Assembly: GCA_002364755.1 (NCBI GenBank)
Contig: DEZI01000028.1
Coordinates: 76,889 to 140,888 of the forward strand
Direction of reading: 5' to 3'
Length of the DNA stretch: 64,000 nucleotides
Origin: Stenotrophomonas maltophilia
Lineage (GTDB): Bacteria > Pseudomonadota > Gammaproteobacteria > Xanthomonadales > Xanthomonadaceae
Numbering within the stretch: the first letter of the stretch is position 1; every line of letters begins with the position of its first letter. A program made the translations under genes and the position numbers. Shown one piece after another: positions 8,211 to 15,699 of this stretch. The notes beneath the pieces are model-generated. The model saw only the letters and a program-made list of their open reading frames with translations, made no database searches and was not told the origin of the DNA.

Positions 8211-9428
8211 ATGCTGATGATCAAGGCATTGCGCCATTACCTGCCGGGTGCGCTCCTGCTGGTCACACAGGCAGGATTGGTCTGTGCAGTTTTCATCCTG
8301 TCCGTGTCGGTAATCACTGACAGTCAGAAACGGCTGGCGGTGAAGGCGGGCGAGCACCCCGAGCGTGTCGGCGTCATCCATGTCGCCGACCCCCGCAACA
8401 GCGAGGTGTCTGCCGAAGGGATCCGCGAAGACCTGGCGGCACTCGCGACGATTCCGGGGATCCGCTCCGTGGCGGTCAGCGATTCCATTCCGTTTGGGGG
8501 CCGATCCCGGCGATTCGGCATGTGTAACAGCAGCAAAGCCATGGATGCGGCTGTCGCCGTAGGATCGATCGAGGTGAAGGGCTGCGCGCAATTGCCGCTC
8601 ATCAAGGCGTCCGAGGATTGGCTGCCATCGATGGGGCTGCACGCGACCCAAGGCAATGGAATGCAGCGCGGTGACGCACTGCAGGAGGCCCGCGTGGTGC
8701 TGCTCAGCCAGTCTCTGGCCGATGCGCTATATGGAAGCGGGCGTGCGGTCGGGCAGCAACTGTACCTGGGGCCTGACGATGCACGCACCGTCATCGGGGT
8801 GTTCCCGGCCATCGCGGGGCCGTCTCCCGGCGGCGGGGAGGCCGATACGCAGTGGGCTGTCATTCCCGGCTACCCCACAGGCAGCCAGCGCTATTTCAGC
8901 CTGGGCAGTGGTGGGGATGACTTTGATCGACGAACCCTCGATGCCGCGATTGCGGCGCTGCATGGCGTCGCGGCGTACCGCATGATCGACCCTGAAAAGG
9001 CGCGTTCGCTGCAGGGGTACCGTGACGACTTCCTACGAGTGGATACCTTCAAGACACGGTTGCTGTCCGGCATGACGCTGCTGGTCCTGGTGATCATGAT
9101 GGTTGGGGTGAGTGGGATGGTAGGGTCATGGGTCAACCGCCGGCGCCGGGCGATTGGCATCCGTCGCGCGCTGGGGGCACGCCGCCACGACATCCTTTTG
9201 TACTTCCTGTTGGAAAATCTCGCGTTGTGTCTGCCAGGGGCGTTGTGCGGCCTGCTGCTGGCCGGAACCATCCGCTACACCTCCTCCTACCCGGCGCTTT
9301 CGAACTGGAGCTACGGGGTGGCGGTTACTGCAGCGATCGTTGTGGTGGCAACCAATCTGCTGGCCTGCCTCCATCCGTCGCTGCGTGCGGCCAGACAGGA
9401 GCCTCTGGAGCTTTTGAGAGCGCGATGA
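8211..9428 (+). CDS. ABC transporter permease, MacB/FtsX type (second of pair)
   Basis: A 405-aa paralogue of the preceding permease: an N-terminal helix (residues 10-32), a periplasmic domain of roughly 230 residues with several cysteines, and three C-terminal helices. NRRRRAIGIRRALGARR marks the FtsX-like domain. AGGAG precedes the ATG at a suitable distance. Its stop TGA (9426-9428) overlaps the ATG of the downstream sigma factor gene (ATGA), coupling the island to that regulator. It probably pairs with the upstream permease. Confidence 0.88.
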   Translation: MLMIKALRHYLPGALLLVTQAGLVCAVFILSVSVITDSQKRLAVKAGEHPERVGVIHVADPRNSEVSAEGIREDLAALATIPGIRSVAVSDSIPFGGRSRRFGMCNSSKAMDAAVAVGSIEVKGCAQLPLIKASEDWLPSMGLHATQGNGMQRGDALQEARVVLLSQSLADALYGSGRAVGQQLYLGPDDARTVIGVFPAIAGPSPGGGEADTQWAVIPGYPTGSQRYFSLGSGGDDFDRRTLDAAIAALHGVAAYRMIDPEKARSLQGYRDDFLRVDTFKTRLLSGMTLLVLVIMMVGVSGMVGSWVNRRRRAIGIRRALGARRHDILLYFLLENLALCLPGALCGLLLAGTIRYTSSYPALSNWSYGVAVTAAIVVVATNLLACLHPSLRAARQEPLELLRAR

Positions 9429-10045
9429 CCAGCACCGCACCGTCATCCAACAACCCGCCCGCTGCACCGGGATACCTGGAGGACGAGCGTCGCCTCGTCA
9501 TCGCGATCATCGACGGTGACCAGCAATCATTTTCGCGCCTGGTGGCCTCCCACCAAGGAATGTGTGCGCGCATCCTGTCGCGCATGGTCGGCGAACGCGA
9601 CCAGGTGGCCGACCTGCTGCAGGAAACCTTCCTGGCGGTGTTCCGCCAGCTGCACCGCTTCCGCTTTGAATCATCGCTGCGGACCTGGGTTTCGCGGGTG
9701 GCCTATACGACGGCACTGCAGCACCTGCGCCGCCGCCGGCTGGAGATGCAGTGGATGGTGGCGGTGGAGGTGCCCGAGGAGCTGGGCATCGGCGACGAGG
9801 GCCCCGGCCCGGCCGAGCTGAGCGAAGCGCTGCAGGCCGGGCGCCAGCTCGGTGCGGCGCTGGAACGGCTGACCCCGCCGCAGCGCCTGATCGTGGGCCT
9901 GCACTACCTGGAGGATTTCGATCTGGTCGAGATCGAGCAGGTGACCGGGCTGGCGCGCGGTACCATCAAGAGCCACCTGTTCCGCGCGCGGCAGACCCTG
10001 AAACAGGAACTGACGCGACGCGCCACCGCCGGAGAGCTGCTGTGA
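9425..10045 (+). CDS. ECF-family RNA polymerase sigma factor
   Basis: A 206-aa sigma-70 family protein. Region 2 is at about residues 27-100, with the classic DLLQETFLAVFRQLHRF block for -10 recognition and core binding. Region 4 is at about 135-195, with a helix-turn-helix (DFDLVEIEQVTGLARGTIKSHLFRAR). The start overlaps the second permease gene (ATGA) and the stop overlaps the next small membrane gene (GTGA), so the three are translationally chained. No classical zinc anti-sigma factor is adjacent. GC content rises back to the genome norm from about here, so the sigma gene may be resident rather than part of the island. Confidence 0.93.
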   Translation: MTSTAPSSNNPPAAPGYLEDERRLVIAIIDGDQQSFSRLVASHQGMCARILSRMVGERDQVADLLQETFLAVFRQLHRFRFESSLRTWVSRVAYTTALQHLRRRRLEMQWMVAVEVPEELGIGDEGPGPAELSEALQAGRQLGAALERLTPPQRLIVGLHYLEDFDLVEIEQVTGLARGTIKSHLFRARQTLKQELTRRATAGELL

Positions 10046-10257
10046 GCGAAGCCAACGAACCCCGTGATGCCGATGCGCGCGCGCTGTCGCAGGCGCTGCG
10101 CGAGCAGGAACGGCAGACACCGGTGCCGGATGTGAGCGAGGCACTGCAGCAGCGGCTGCAGGCGGAAACGCGCGACAGTGGCGCGCTGTACATGGTGGTG
10201 CAGGTGCTGTTGTTCGGCGCGCTGCTGGCTGCGGCAGCCTGGTATTTCTGGCACTGA
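10042..10257 (+). CDS. 71-aa single-helix membrane protein after the sigma factor
   Basis: It begins with GTG at 10042, sharing GTGA with the sigma factor's stop. The product has a soluble, charged N-terminal half (about 45 residues, rich in Arg, Glu and Gln) and one C-terminal transmembrane helix (about residues 48-69). This is the shape of a minimal membrane-anchored sigma-factor partner, and the coupling favours such a role. There is no zinc-binding HXXXCXXC motif, and I do not recognise a family. Membrane protein of unknown function is the safe call. Confidence 0.7.
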   Translation: MSEANEPRDADARALSQALREQERQTPVPDVSEALQQRLQAETRDSGALYMVVQVLLFGALLAAAAWYFWH

Positions 10258-10263
10258 CAGCTC

Positions 10264-10327
10264 CCGCCTGGCATGGACCGGCGCTACCGCGGCCGATTCC
10301 AGGGTAGTGCCGGTCCATGCCCGGCGG
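10264..10327. repeat. SMAG/REP-type inverted repeat pair
   Basis: Two 24-bp palindromic units face each other (10264-10287 and 10304-10327) with a 16-bp spacer. The right unit starts GTAGTGCCGGTCC and ends GCCCGGCGG; the left is its near reverse complement. It resembles the GTAG-headed repeats described in S. maltophilia and could fold into a long hairpin after the sigma factor operon. Confidence 0.85.
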
Positions 10328-10442
10328 CTTTCACGTCCCACTGCGACAAAGTGAAGCAGCGCGTCACCCGGTCGCATCCCGGCTTAACCAAATCCTCCTA
10401 AAGTGGTCCGGTATCCCACCCGTACCTGGCAGGAGGCGTCCC

Positions 10443-11840
10443 TTGGACGCGTTGTTGTTGTCACGGATCCAGTTCGGATTCGTCATCAGTTTCCACGTGC
10501 TGTTCCCCGCCTTCACCATCGGCACGGCCAGCTGGCTGGCCTTCATCGAATGGCGCTGGCTGCGCACGAAACTGCCCGTGTGGCGCGACCTGTACTTCTT
10601 CTGGCAGAAGATCTTCGCCGTGTCCTTCGGCATGGGCGTGGTCAGCGGCATCGTCATGGCGTTCCAGTTCGGCACCAACTGGCCGCGGCTGAGCGAAGTG
10701 GCCGGCACGGTCATCGGGCCGCTGCTGACCTACGAAGTGCTGACCGCGTTCTTCCTCGAAGCCAGCTTCCTCGGCGTGATGATGTTCGGCTGGGGCCGGG
10801 TGTCGCCGCGTCTGCATTTCCTGTCCACCTGCATGGTGGCGCTGGGCACGCTGTTTTCGACCTTCTGGATCCTGTCGTCCAACAGCTGGCTGCATACGCC
10901 GGCCGGTTACGAGATGGTCAACGGCATCGTGCACCCGGTGGACTGGTGGCAGGTGGTGTTCAACCCGTCCTTCCCGTATCGGCTGGCGCACATGGCGCTG
11001 GGTTCGTTCATCACCACCTGTTTCGTGATCGGTGGCGTGGGCGCGTGGTACCTGCGCAAGGGCACGCACGTCGAAGCGGGCCGGCGCATGCTGGTCGCGG
11101 CGGTCGCGTTTGCCGCGCTGACCGTGCCGGTGCAGATCTTTGTCGGCGACATGCATGGCCTGAACACGCTGAAGCACCAGCCGATGAAGATCGCGGCGGT
11201 GGAAGCGCACTGGCATGAAAGCAAGGCCGGCGAGGGCGTGCCGCTGGTTGTGTTCGCCCTGCCCAACGAAAAAGAACAGCGCAACGATTTCGAAGTGGCC
11301 ATCCCGAAGCTGGGCAGCGTGATCCTGACCCATTCGCTGGACGGCACCTTCGATCCGCTCACATCGGTGCCGGCCAGCGAACGGCCACCGGTGACGCCGG
11401 TGTTCTTCGCCTTCCGCATCATGGTCGGGCTGGGCACGCTGATGCTGCTGCTGGCCTGGGTCTCGGCGGTGCAGCTGTGGCGGAAGAAGCTGCTCGATTC
11501 GCCGTGGCTGCTGCGCGGCTGGAACTGGATGCTGCCCAGCGGTTTCATCGCGCTGGTGTCCGGCTGGTTCGTCACCGAGATGGGGCGCCAGCCGTGGGTG
11601 GTCTACGGCGTGCTGCGCACCGCCGATGCGGTGGGCCCGCAGAGTGCGTGGATGACCGCGCTGTCGCTGGCGGTGTACGTGGTCGGCTACGCCTTCGTGT
11701 TCGGCTGGGGCATCTGGTACCTGGTGAAGATCCTGCGCCACGGCCCGCAGCCGTATGAAGCGGGGCCCTCGCTGGACCATGGCAGCCACACCCCGGCGCG
11801 GCCGCTGTCGGCCGCCGACGAACCGCTGGAGGAGCGCTGA
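10443..11840 (+). CDS. cydA: Cytochrome bd-type quinol oxidase subunit I (CIO type)
   Basis: The haem-bearing subunit of a membrane quinol oxidase that reduces O2 to water. The 465-aa product starts at TTG 10443, after AGGAGG and 6 bases; the upstream in-frame ATG at 10318 lies inside a repeat. The N-terminus (SRIQFGFVISFHVLFPAFTIG) carries the conserved haem-ligand histidine (His18), and GRQPWVVYGVLRTADAV near residue 382 is a CydA signature. The IQF/ISFH pattern and short loop fit the cyanide-insensitive (CioA) branch. It is followed by cydB after 1 bp. Confidence 0.95.
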   Translation: MDALLLSRIQFGFVISFHVLFPAFTIGTASWLAFIEWRWLRTKLPVWRDLYFFWQKIFAVSFGMGVVSGIVMAFQFGTNWPRLSEVAGTVIGPLLTYEVLTAFFLEASFLGVMMFGWGRVSPRLHFLSTCMVALGTLFSTFWILSSNSWLHTPAGYEMVNGIVHPVDWWQVVFNPSFPYRLAHMALGSFITTCFVIGGVGAWYLRKGTHVEAGRRMLVAAVAFAALTVPVQIFVGDMHGLNTLKHQPMKIAAVEAHWHESKAGEGVPLVVFALPNEKEQRNDFEVAIPKLGSVILTHSLDGTFDPLTSVPASERPPVTPVFFAFRIMVGLGTLMLLLAWVSAVQLWRKKLLDSPWLLRGWNWMLPSGFIALVSGWFVTEMGRQPWVVYGVLRTADAVGPQSAWMTALSLAVYVVGYAFVFGWGIWYLVKILRHGPQPYEAGPSLDHGSHTPARPLSAADEPLEER

Positions 11841-11841
11841 C

Positions 11842-12855
11842 ATGGACCTGATGACCTGGCTGCCGGTGGCGTGGTTCGCGGTGATCGGTTTCGGCGTGCT
11901 GATGTACGTGGTGCTGGATGGTTTCGTGCTCGGCATCGGCATCCTCGCCCCGTTCGCCGAGGACGAGGAACAGCTGGACCTGATGATGAACACCGCCGCG
12001 CCGATCTGGGACGGCAACGAGACCTGGCTGGTGCTGGGCGGTGCCGGCCTGCTGGCCGCGTTCCCCAAGGCCTATGCGGTGCTGCTGTCGGCGCTGTACC
12101 TGCCGGTGCTGCTGCTGGTGGTGGCGCTGGTGTTCCGTGGTGTGGCCTTCGAATTCCGCTTCAAGGCGCACCGCTCGCGCCGGCTGTGGAGCGTGGCCTT
12201 CGGCCTGGGCTCGCTGTTGGCGACCTTCGCCCAGGGCGTCATCCTGGGCACGCTGGTGCAGGGCATTCCCCTGGTCGATGGCCGCTTCAGCGGCGGCGCG
12301 TTCATCTGGTTCAGCCCGTTCGCGATGCTGACCGGTGCGGCGCTGGTGGTCGGCTATGCGCTGCTGGGCAGCACCTGGCTGATCCTGAAGACCGAGGGCC
12401 GCGTTCAAGCGCTGGCCCGGCAGATGACCCGGCCGCTGGTGGTGGCGGTGATCGCGGCAATGGGCCTGGTCAGCAGCTGGCTGCCGTTCCTCGATTCGCG
12501 GCTGATGGATCGCTGGTTCAGCGACGGCAACTTCTGGTGGCTGTCGCCGGTGCCGCTGTTGACCCTGGCGGTGGCCGCCGCGCTGTGGCGCAGCGCCACC
12601 CATCCGCGTCGCGACCTGCCGCCGTTCCTGCTCAGCCTGGCCCTGTTCGTGCTCGGCTTCGCCGGCCTGGTGCTGGGCATGTGGCCCTATCTGCTGCCGC
12701 CGTCGATGACGCTGTGGCAGGCCGCAGCGCCGGCCTCGTCGCTGGGCTTTTCCCTGGTGGGCCTGGTGGTGCTGTTGCCGGTCATCCTCGGCTACACCGC
12801 CTGGTCGTACCGGGTGTTCCGCGGCAAGGTGCGCGCCGACGCCGGCTACCACTGA
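11842..12855 (+). CDS. cydB: Cytochrome bd-type quinol oxidase subunit II
   Basis: The 337-aa partner of CydA, an integral membrane protein with about eight or nine helices. The N-terminal LDGFVLGIGILAPF and APIWDGNETWLVLGGAGLLAAFP blocks are CydB family signatures. The ATG is preceded by GGAGG and lies 1 base after the cydA stop, so the two are made together. No cydX-like small gene is visible in the next 200 bp, and no cydDC assembly transporter lies nearby. A strong terminator follows. Confidence 0.95.
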   Translation: MDLMTWLPVAWFAVIGFGVLMYVVLDGFVLGIGILAPFAEDEEQLDLMMNTAAPIWDGNETWLVLGGAGLLAAFPKAYAVLLSALYLPVLLLVVALVFRGVAFEFRFKAHRSRRLWSVAFGLGSLLATFAQGVILGTLVQGIPLVDGRFSGGAFIWFSPFAMLTGAALVVGYALLGSTWLILKTEGRVQALARQMTRPLVVAVIAAMGLVSSWLPFLDSRLMDRWFSDGNFWWLSPVPLLTLAVAAALWRSATHPRRDLPPFLLSLALFVLGFAGLVLGMWPYLLPPSMTLWQAAAPASSLGFSLVGLVVLLPVILGYTAWSYRVFRGKVRADAGYH

Positions 12856-12864
12856 CGCGGGTGA

Positions 12865-12893
12865 ACGGGGAGCGGCCGGTGACCGCTCCCCGT
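12865..12893 (+). terminator. Rho-independent terminator of cydAB
   Basis: Perfect 11-bp arms (ACGGGGAGCGG at 12865-12875 and CCGCTCCCCGT at 12883-12893) with a 7-base loop, followed by TTCGGTTT. It lies 9 bases after the cydB stop and separates the oxidase from the pigment cluster. Confidence 0.8.
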
Positions 12894-13073
12894 TTCGGTT
12901 TGTGAAACATGTATTCCCTGCGCGGGACGTGCTAGCGTTCGCACCTTTCCGGCCGCCAGGGGGGCTGCCGGCGACGTCCTGGACGGACGCACGGCTGCAG
13001 GATTGGGGGGCCGCCGCGCGTCGCCAAGCTGTTGGCCCGTGCCTGTCTTCCGCCCATCCAAACATCACCGGTA

Positions 13074-13817
13074 ATGATCGAATTTTCCGTTGTCGACTGG
13101 GCCGCCTGGGCGCCTGGACTGACAGAACGTAGCCAATGGATGGGCTGGGCCGATGCGCCGTTCCTGCCGCAGGGCGAGGGCACGCCGTCGTTGGCCGAAG
13201 TGCCGGCCATGCAGCGCCGCCGCATCGAGCGCCTCGGCCGCATGGCCATCCAGGCCGCGTGCTGGTGTGAAGACGCGCAGGGCGCCGACAGCGACGCGCC
13301 GCTGGTGTTCGCCAGCCGCCACGGTGACGTGGCCCGTTCGATGGAGCTGCTCGGCTCGCTGATCGCCGCCGAGCCGCTCTCGCCCACCGGGTTCGGCCTG
13401 TCGGTGCACAACGCCATCGCTGCCCTGTACTCGATCGCCCGCGGCCACCGCGGCAACTACCTGGCGCTGGCCGCCCGGCAGGCGACCGTGGAAGCGGCCT
13501 GCCTGGAAGCCGCCGGCCTGCTGGCCGATGGCGCCAAGGAAGTACGGGTGGTGATGTATGAGTCACCTTTGCCGGACATTTTCAGCGAATTCGCCGACGA
13601 ACCCGACCCGTTCTTCGCCTGGTGCTGGCGCCTGGCGCCGTCTGGCACGGCCGGCACCGGCCTGCGCCTGGCCTGGGAACCGGCCGCCGATGGGGGCAAC
13701 ACCGCGCCGGGCCTGCTGCCGCATGCGCTGGACCTGCACCGCTTCCTGCTGTCGTCGGTACCCACGCTGGAACACGTGACCCAGGGCCAGCGCTGGCGCT
13801 GGAGCCGCCATGGCTGA
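13074..13817 (+). CDS. Beta-ketoacyl synthase-like protein (chain-length-factor type), pigment cluster
   Basis: The first gene of the aryl-polyene cluster. The 247-aa product matches the short beta-ketoacyl-synthase-like N-terminal domain family found in these clusters (SVHNAIAALYSIARGHRGNY near residues 111-130). Where true ketosynthases have the active-site Cys, this protein has none, so it probably pairs with an active ketosynthase and sets specificity or chain length. The ATG at 13074 has no clear Shine-Dalgarno site. A 218-bp gap upstream presumably holds the cluster promoter. The 3' end overlaps the next gene by 8 bp. Confidence 0.8.
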   Translation: MIEFSVVDWAAWAPGLTERSQWMGWADAPFLPQGEGTPSLAEVPAMQRRRIERLGRMAIQAACWCEDAQGADSDAPLVFASRHGDVARSMELLGSLIAAEPLSPTGFGLSVHNAIAALYSIARGHRGNYLALAARQATVEAACLEAAGLLADGAKEVRVVMYESPLPDIFSEFADEPDPFFAWCWRLAPSGTAGTGLRLAWEPAADGGNTAPGLLPHALDLHRFLLSSVPTLEHVTQGQRWRWSRHG

Positions 13818-14607
13818 AGCCCTGCGCCGGCTCGACCACGCCTGGCGGGTATTCGGCACCGGCCTGAGCTTCGCCGCGTTCGGCGTGGGCGGGCTGCTGC
13901 TGGGCGTGTTCGTGATGCCGGTGCTGCTGTTGATGCGCGACCCGGTCGCGCGCCAGCGGCGGGCGCGGCGGCTGGTGCAGGCGGCGTTTGCCAGCCACGT
14001 GTGGCTGATGTGCCGGCTGGGCTTGATGACCCTGCAGGTGGAGGGCCGCGAGCGCCTGCAGCGTGATGGCCTGCTGGTGCTGGCCAACCACCCGACCCTG
14101 ATCGACGTGGTATGCCTGATCGCGCTGCTGCCCAACGCTGACTGCGTGGTCAAGCGCGCGGTGGCCTGCAACCCGTTCATGCGCGGCCCGGTACGCGCCG
14201 CCGGCTACATCGCCAATGACGATGGCGCCGGCCTGGTCGATGACTGCGTGGCGGCCGTGCGTGCCGGCGGCACCCTGGTCATTTTCCCGGAAGGAACGCG
14301 CACTGTGCCGGGGCAGCCGCTGCGGCTCCAGCGCGGCGCCGCCAACATCGCCGTGCGTGGGCGGCTGGACATCACGCCGGTGCGTATCAGCTGCACCCCG
14401 GCCACGCTGACCAAGGGCCAGAAGTGGTATCGTGTGCCCTCACGTCGTTTTCACGTTCAGCTGCAGATCGGCGAGGATATCGCCATCGCGCCGTTCCTGG
14501 ACGAAGATGACGCGTCAAGGGGGGATGCCTTGGCGGCCCGTCGCGTCACCGACCACCTCACTCGTTATTTCGACCTGTCTGGAGATCCGACCCGTGCAAG
14601 CACTTGA
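13810..14607 (+). CDS. PlsC-like 1-acylglycerol-3-phosphate acyltransferase, pigment cluster
   Basis: A 265-aa lysophospholipid acyltransferase family protein. It has a hydrophobic N-terminus (about residues 20-42), the NHPTLID block for the catalytic HX4D motif (His near residue 95) and FPEGTR near residue 160 for substrate binding. In this setting it probably attaches the polyene acyl chain, or a fatty acid, to a glycerol-type head group at the inner membrane. It overlaps both neighbours (8 bp with the gene before, 14 bp with the ACP gene after). Confidence 0.9.
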   Translation: MAEALRRLDHAWRVFGTGLSFAAFGVGGLLLGVFVMPVLLLMRDPVARQRRARRLVQAAFASHVWLMCRLGLMTLQVEGRERLQRDGLLVLANHPTLIDVVCLIALLPNADCVVKRAVACNPFMRGPVRAAGYIANDDGAGLVDDCVAAVRAGGTLVIFPEGTRTVPGQPLRLQRGAANIAVRGRLDITPVRISCTPATLTKGQKWYRVPSRRFHVQLQIGEDIAIAPFLDEDDASRGDALAARRVTDHLTRYFDLSGDPTRAST

Positions 14608-14851
14608 GCACGAGATCAAGGAATTGATCATTTCCTCGCTTTCCCTGGAGGACATCACGCCGGAGGACATCGATCCGACCGCGCCGCTGTTCGTGGAAGG
14701 CCTCGGCCTCGATTCGATCGACGCCCTGGAACTGGGCCTGGCCCTGCAGAAGAAGTACGGTGTCAGCCTCTCGGCCGACTCGGAAGAAACCCGTCGCCAT
14801 TTCTCCAGCGTGCGCGCGCTCGGCGAGTTCGTCGCCGCCCGCCAGTCGTAA
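14594..14851 (+). CDS. Acyl carrier protein (first), pigment cluster
   Basis: An 85-aa acidic carrier protein with the phosphopantetheine attachment site GLDSIDALEL (Ser41). It carries the growing polyene chain for the cluster's ketosynthases, reductase and dehydratases. It starts at GTG 14594 within the 3' end of the acyltransferase gene and is followed by a second ACP gene after 16 bp. Two distinct ACPs are typical of aryl-polyene clusters. Confidence 0.93.
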   Translation: MQALEHEIKELIISSLSLEDITPEDIDPTAPLFVEGLGLDSIDALELGLALQKKYGVSLSADSEETRRHFSSVRALGEFVAARQS

Positions 14852-14867
14852 GGCGCCAGGAACTGCC

Positions 14868-15125
14868 ATGACCAAGAATGAACTCTTCGAGCGCATCGTC
14901 CGCATCCTGACCGACAGCTTCGAGATCGAACCTGCCCGGATCAGCCCGGAGTCGCGCCTGTATGACGATCTGGACATCGACAGCATCGATGCCGTCGACC
15001 TGATCGTGCAGCTCAAGCCGCTGCTGGGCCGCAACCTGCAGCCGGAAGCCTTCAAGGCTGTGCGCACCGTGCAGGACATCGTCGATGTCGTGCATGGCCT
15101 GCTGCCTGGCCAGGCAGCCGCCTGA
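14868..15125 (+). CDS. Acyl carrier protein (second), pigment cluster
   Basis: An 85-aa carrier protein with DLDIDSIDAVDL around the phosphopantetheine serine (Ser39). It differs clearly in sequence from the first ACP, so the two may serve different partners, for example aryl starter loading versus extension. This division of labour is an inference. The ATG at 14868 follows CCAGGAACTGCC. Confidence 0.93.
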   Translation: MTKNELFERIVRILTDSFEIEPARISPESRLYDDLDIDSIDAVDLIVQLKPLLGRNLQPEAFKAVRTVQDIVDVVHGLLPGQAAA

Positions 15126-15147
15126 CCGCAGCCAGGGAATTCCGACC

Positions 15148-15699
15148 ATGGCACGTGCACGCATGGTCGTGGTGGCAGTGCTTTCGCTCGCCTATCCGGT
15201 GCTGGTCTACGTGGCCATGGGCCGCTTCGAGCCGCGCTGGCTGTCGCTGCTGCTGTTCGGCCTGGCCCTGCTGCGTGCGCTGAGCACCCGGCAACCGCTG
15301 TGGTGGGCTGCCGCGGCCGGCGCCGGCCTGCTGGCCGGGCTGGCCACCGTGCTCAACCAGGCGCTGCCGCTGAAGCTGTACCCGGCGCTGGTGAACGTGG
15401 TGATGCTGGCGGTGTTCGCCACCAGCCTGCGTTTCGGCCCGCCGCTGATCGAGCGCCTGGCGCGCCTGCAGGAGCCGGACCTGCCGGACTTCGCGGTAGC
15501 CTATACCCGTCGCGTCACCCAGGTGTGGTGCGGCTTTTTTGTTCTCAACGGTGGCCTGGCCCTGTTCACCGCGCTGTACGCGTCGGACCGGGTCTGGATG
15601 CTCTACAACGGATTGTTGGCCTACGTGATGATGGGAGTGTTGTTCGCAGGCGAATGGCTGGTGCGGCGTCGGGTCAAGGCGGCCCATGCCCATGGCTGA
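15148..15699 (+). CDS. Pigment-cluster inner-membrane protein (COG4648-like)
   Basis: A 183-aa protein with about five transmembrane segments and the motif QEPDLPDFAVAYTRRVTQVWCGFFVLNG near residues 110-137. It is of the type found next to ACP genes in aryl-polyene/xanthomonadin clusters. No enzymatic motif is visible. It may anchor the biosynthetic enzymes at the membrane. CAGGGAATTCCGACC precedes the ATG. The 3' end overlaps the AMP-ligase gene by 8 bp. Confidence 0.75.
   Translation: MARARMVVVAVLSLAYPVLVYVAMGRFEPRWLSLLLFGLALLRALSTRQPLWWAAAAGAGLLAGLATVLNQALPLKLYPALVNVVMLAVFATSLRFGPPLIERLARLQEPDLPDFAVAYTRRVTQVWCGFFVLNGGLALFTALYASDRVWMLYNGLLAYVMMGVLFAGEWLVRRRVKAAHAHG

Noticed and set aside
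6836..8224. 462-aa minus-strand open frame
   Set aside because: Antisense to the first permease gene, without any recognisable domain.
11572..13566. 664-aa minus-strand open frame
   Set aside because: Runs antisense through cydB, the terminator and the first pigment gene; composition is Arg/Gln/Ala/His-rich as expected for a shadow.
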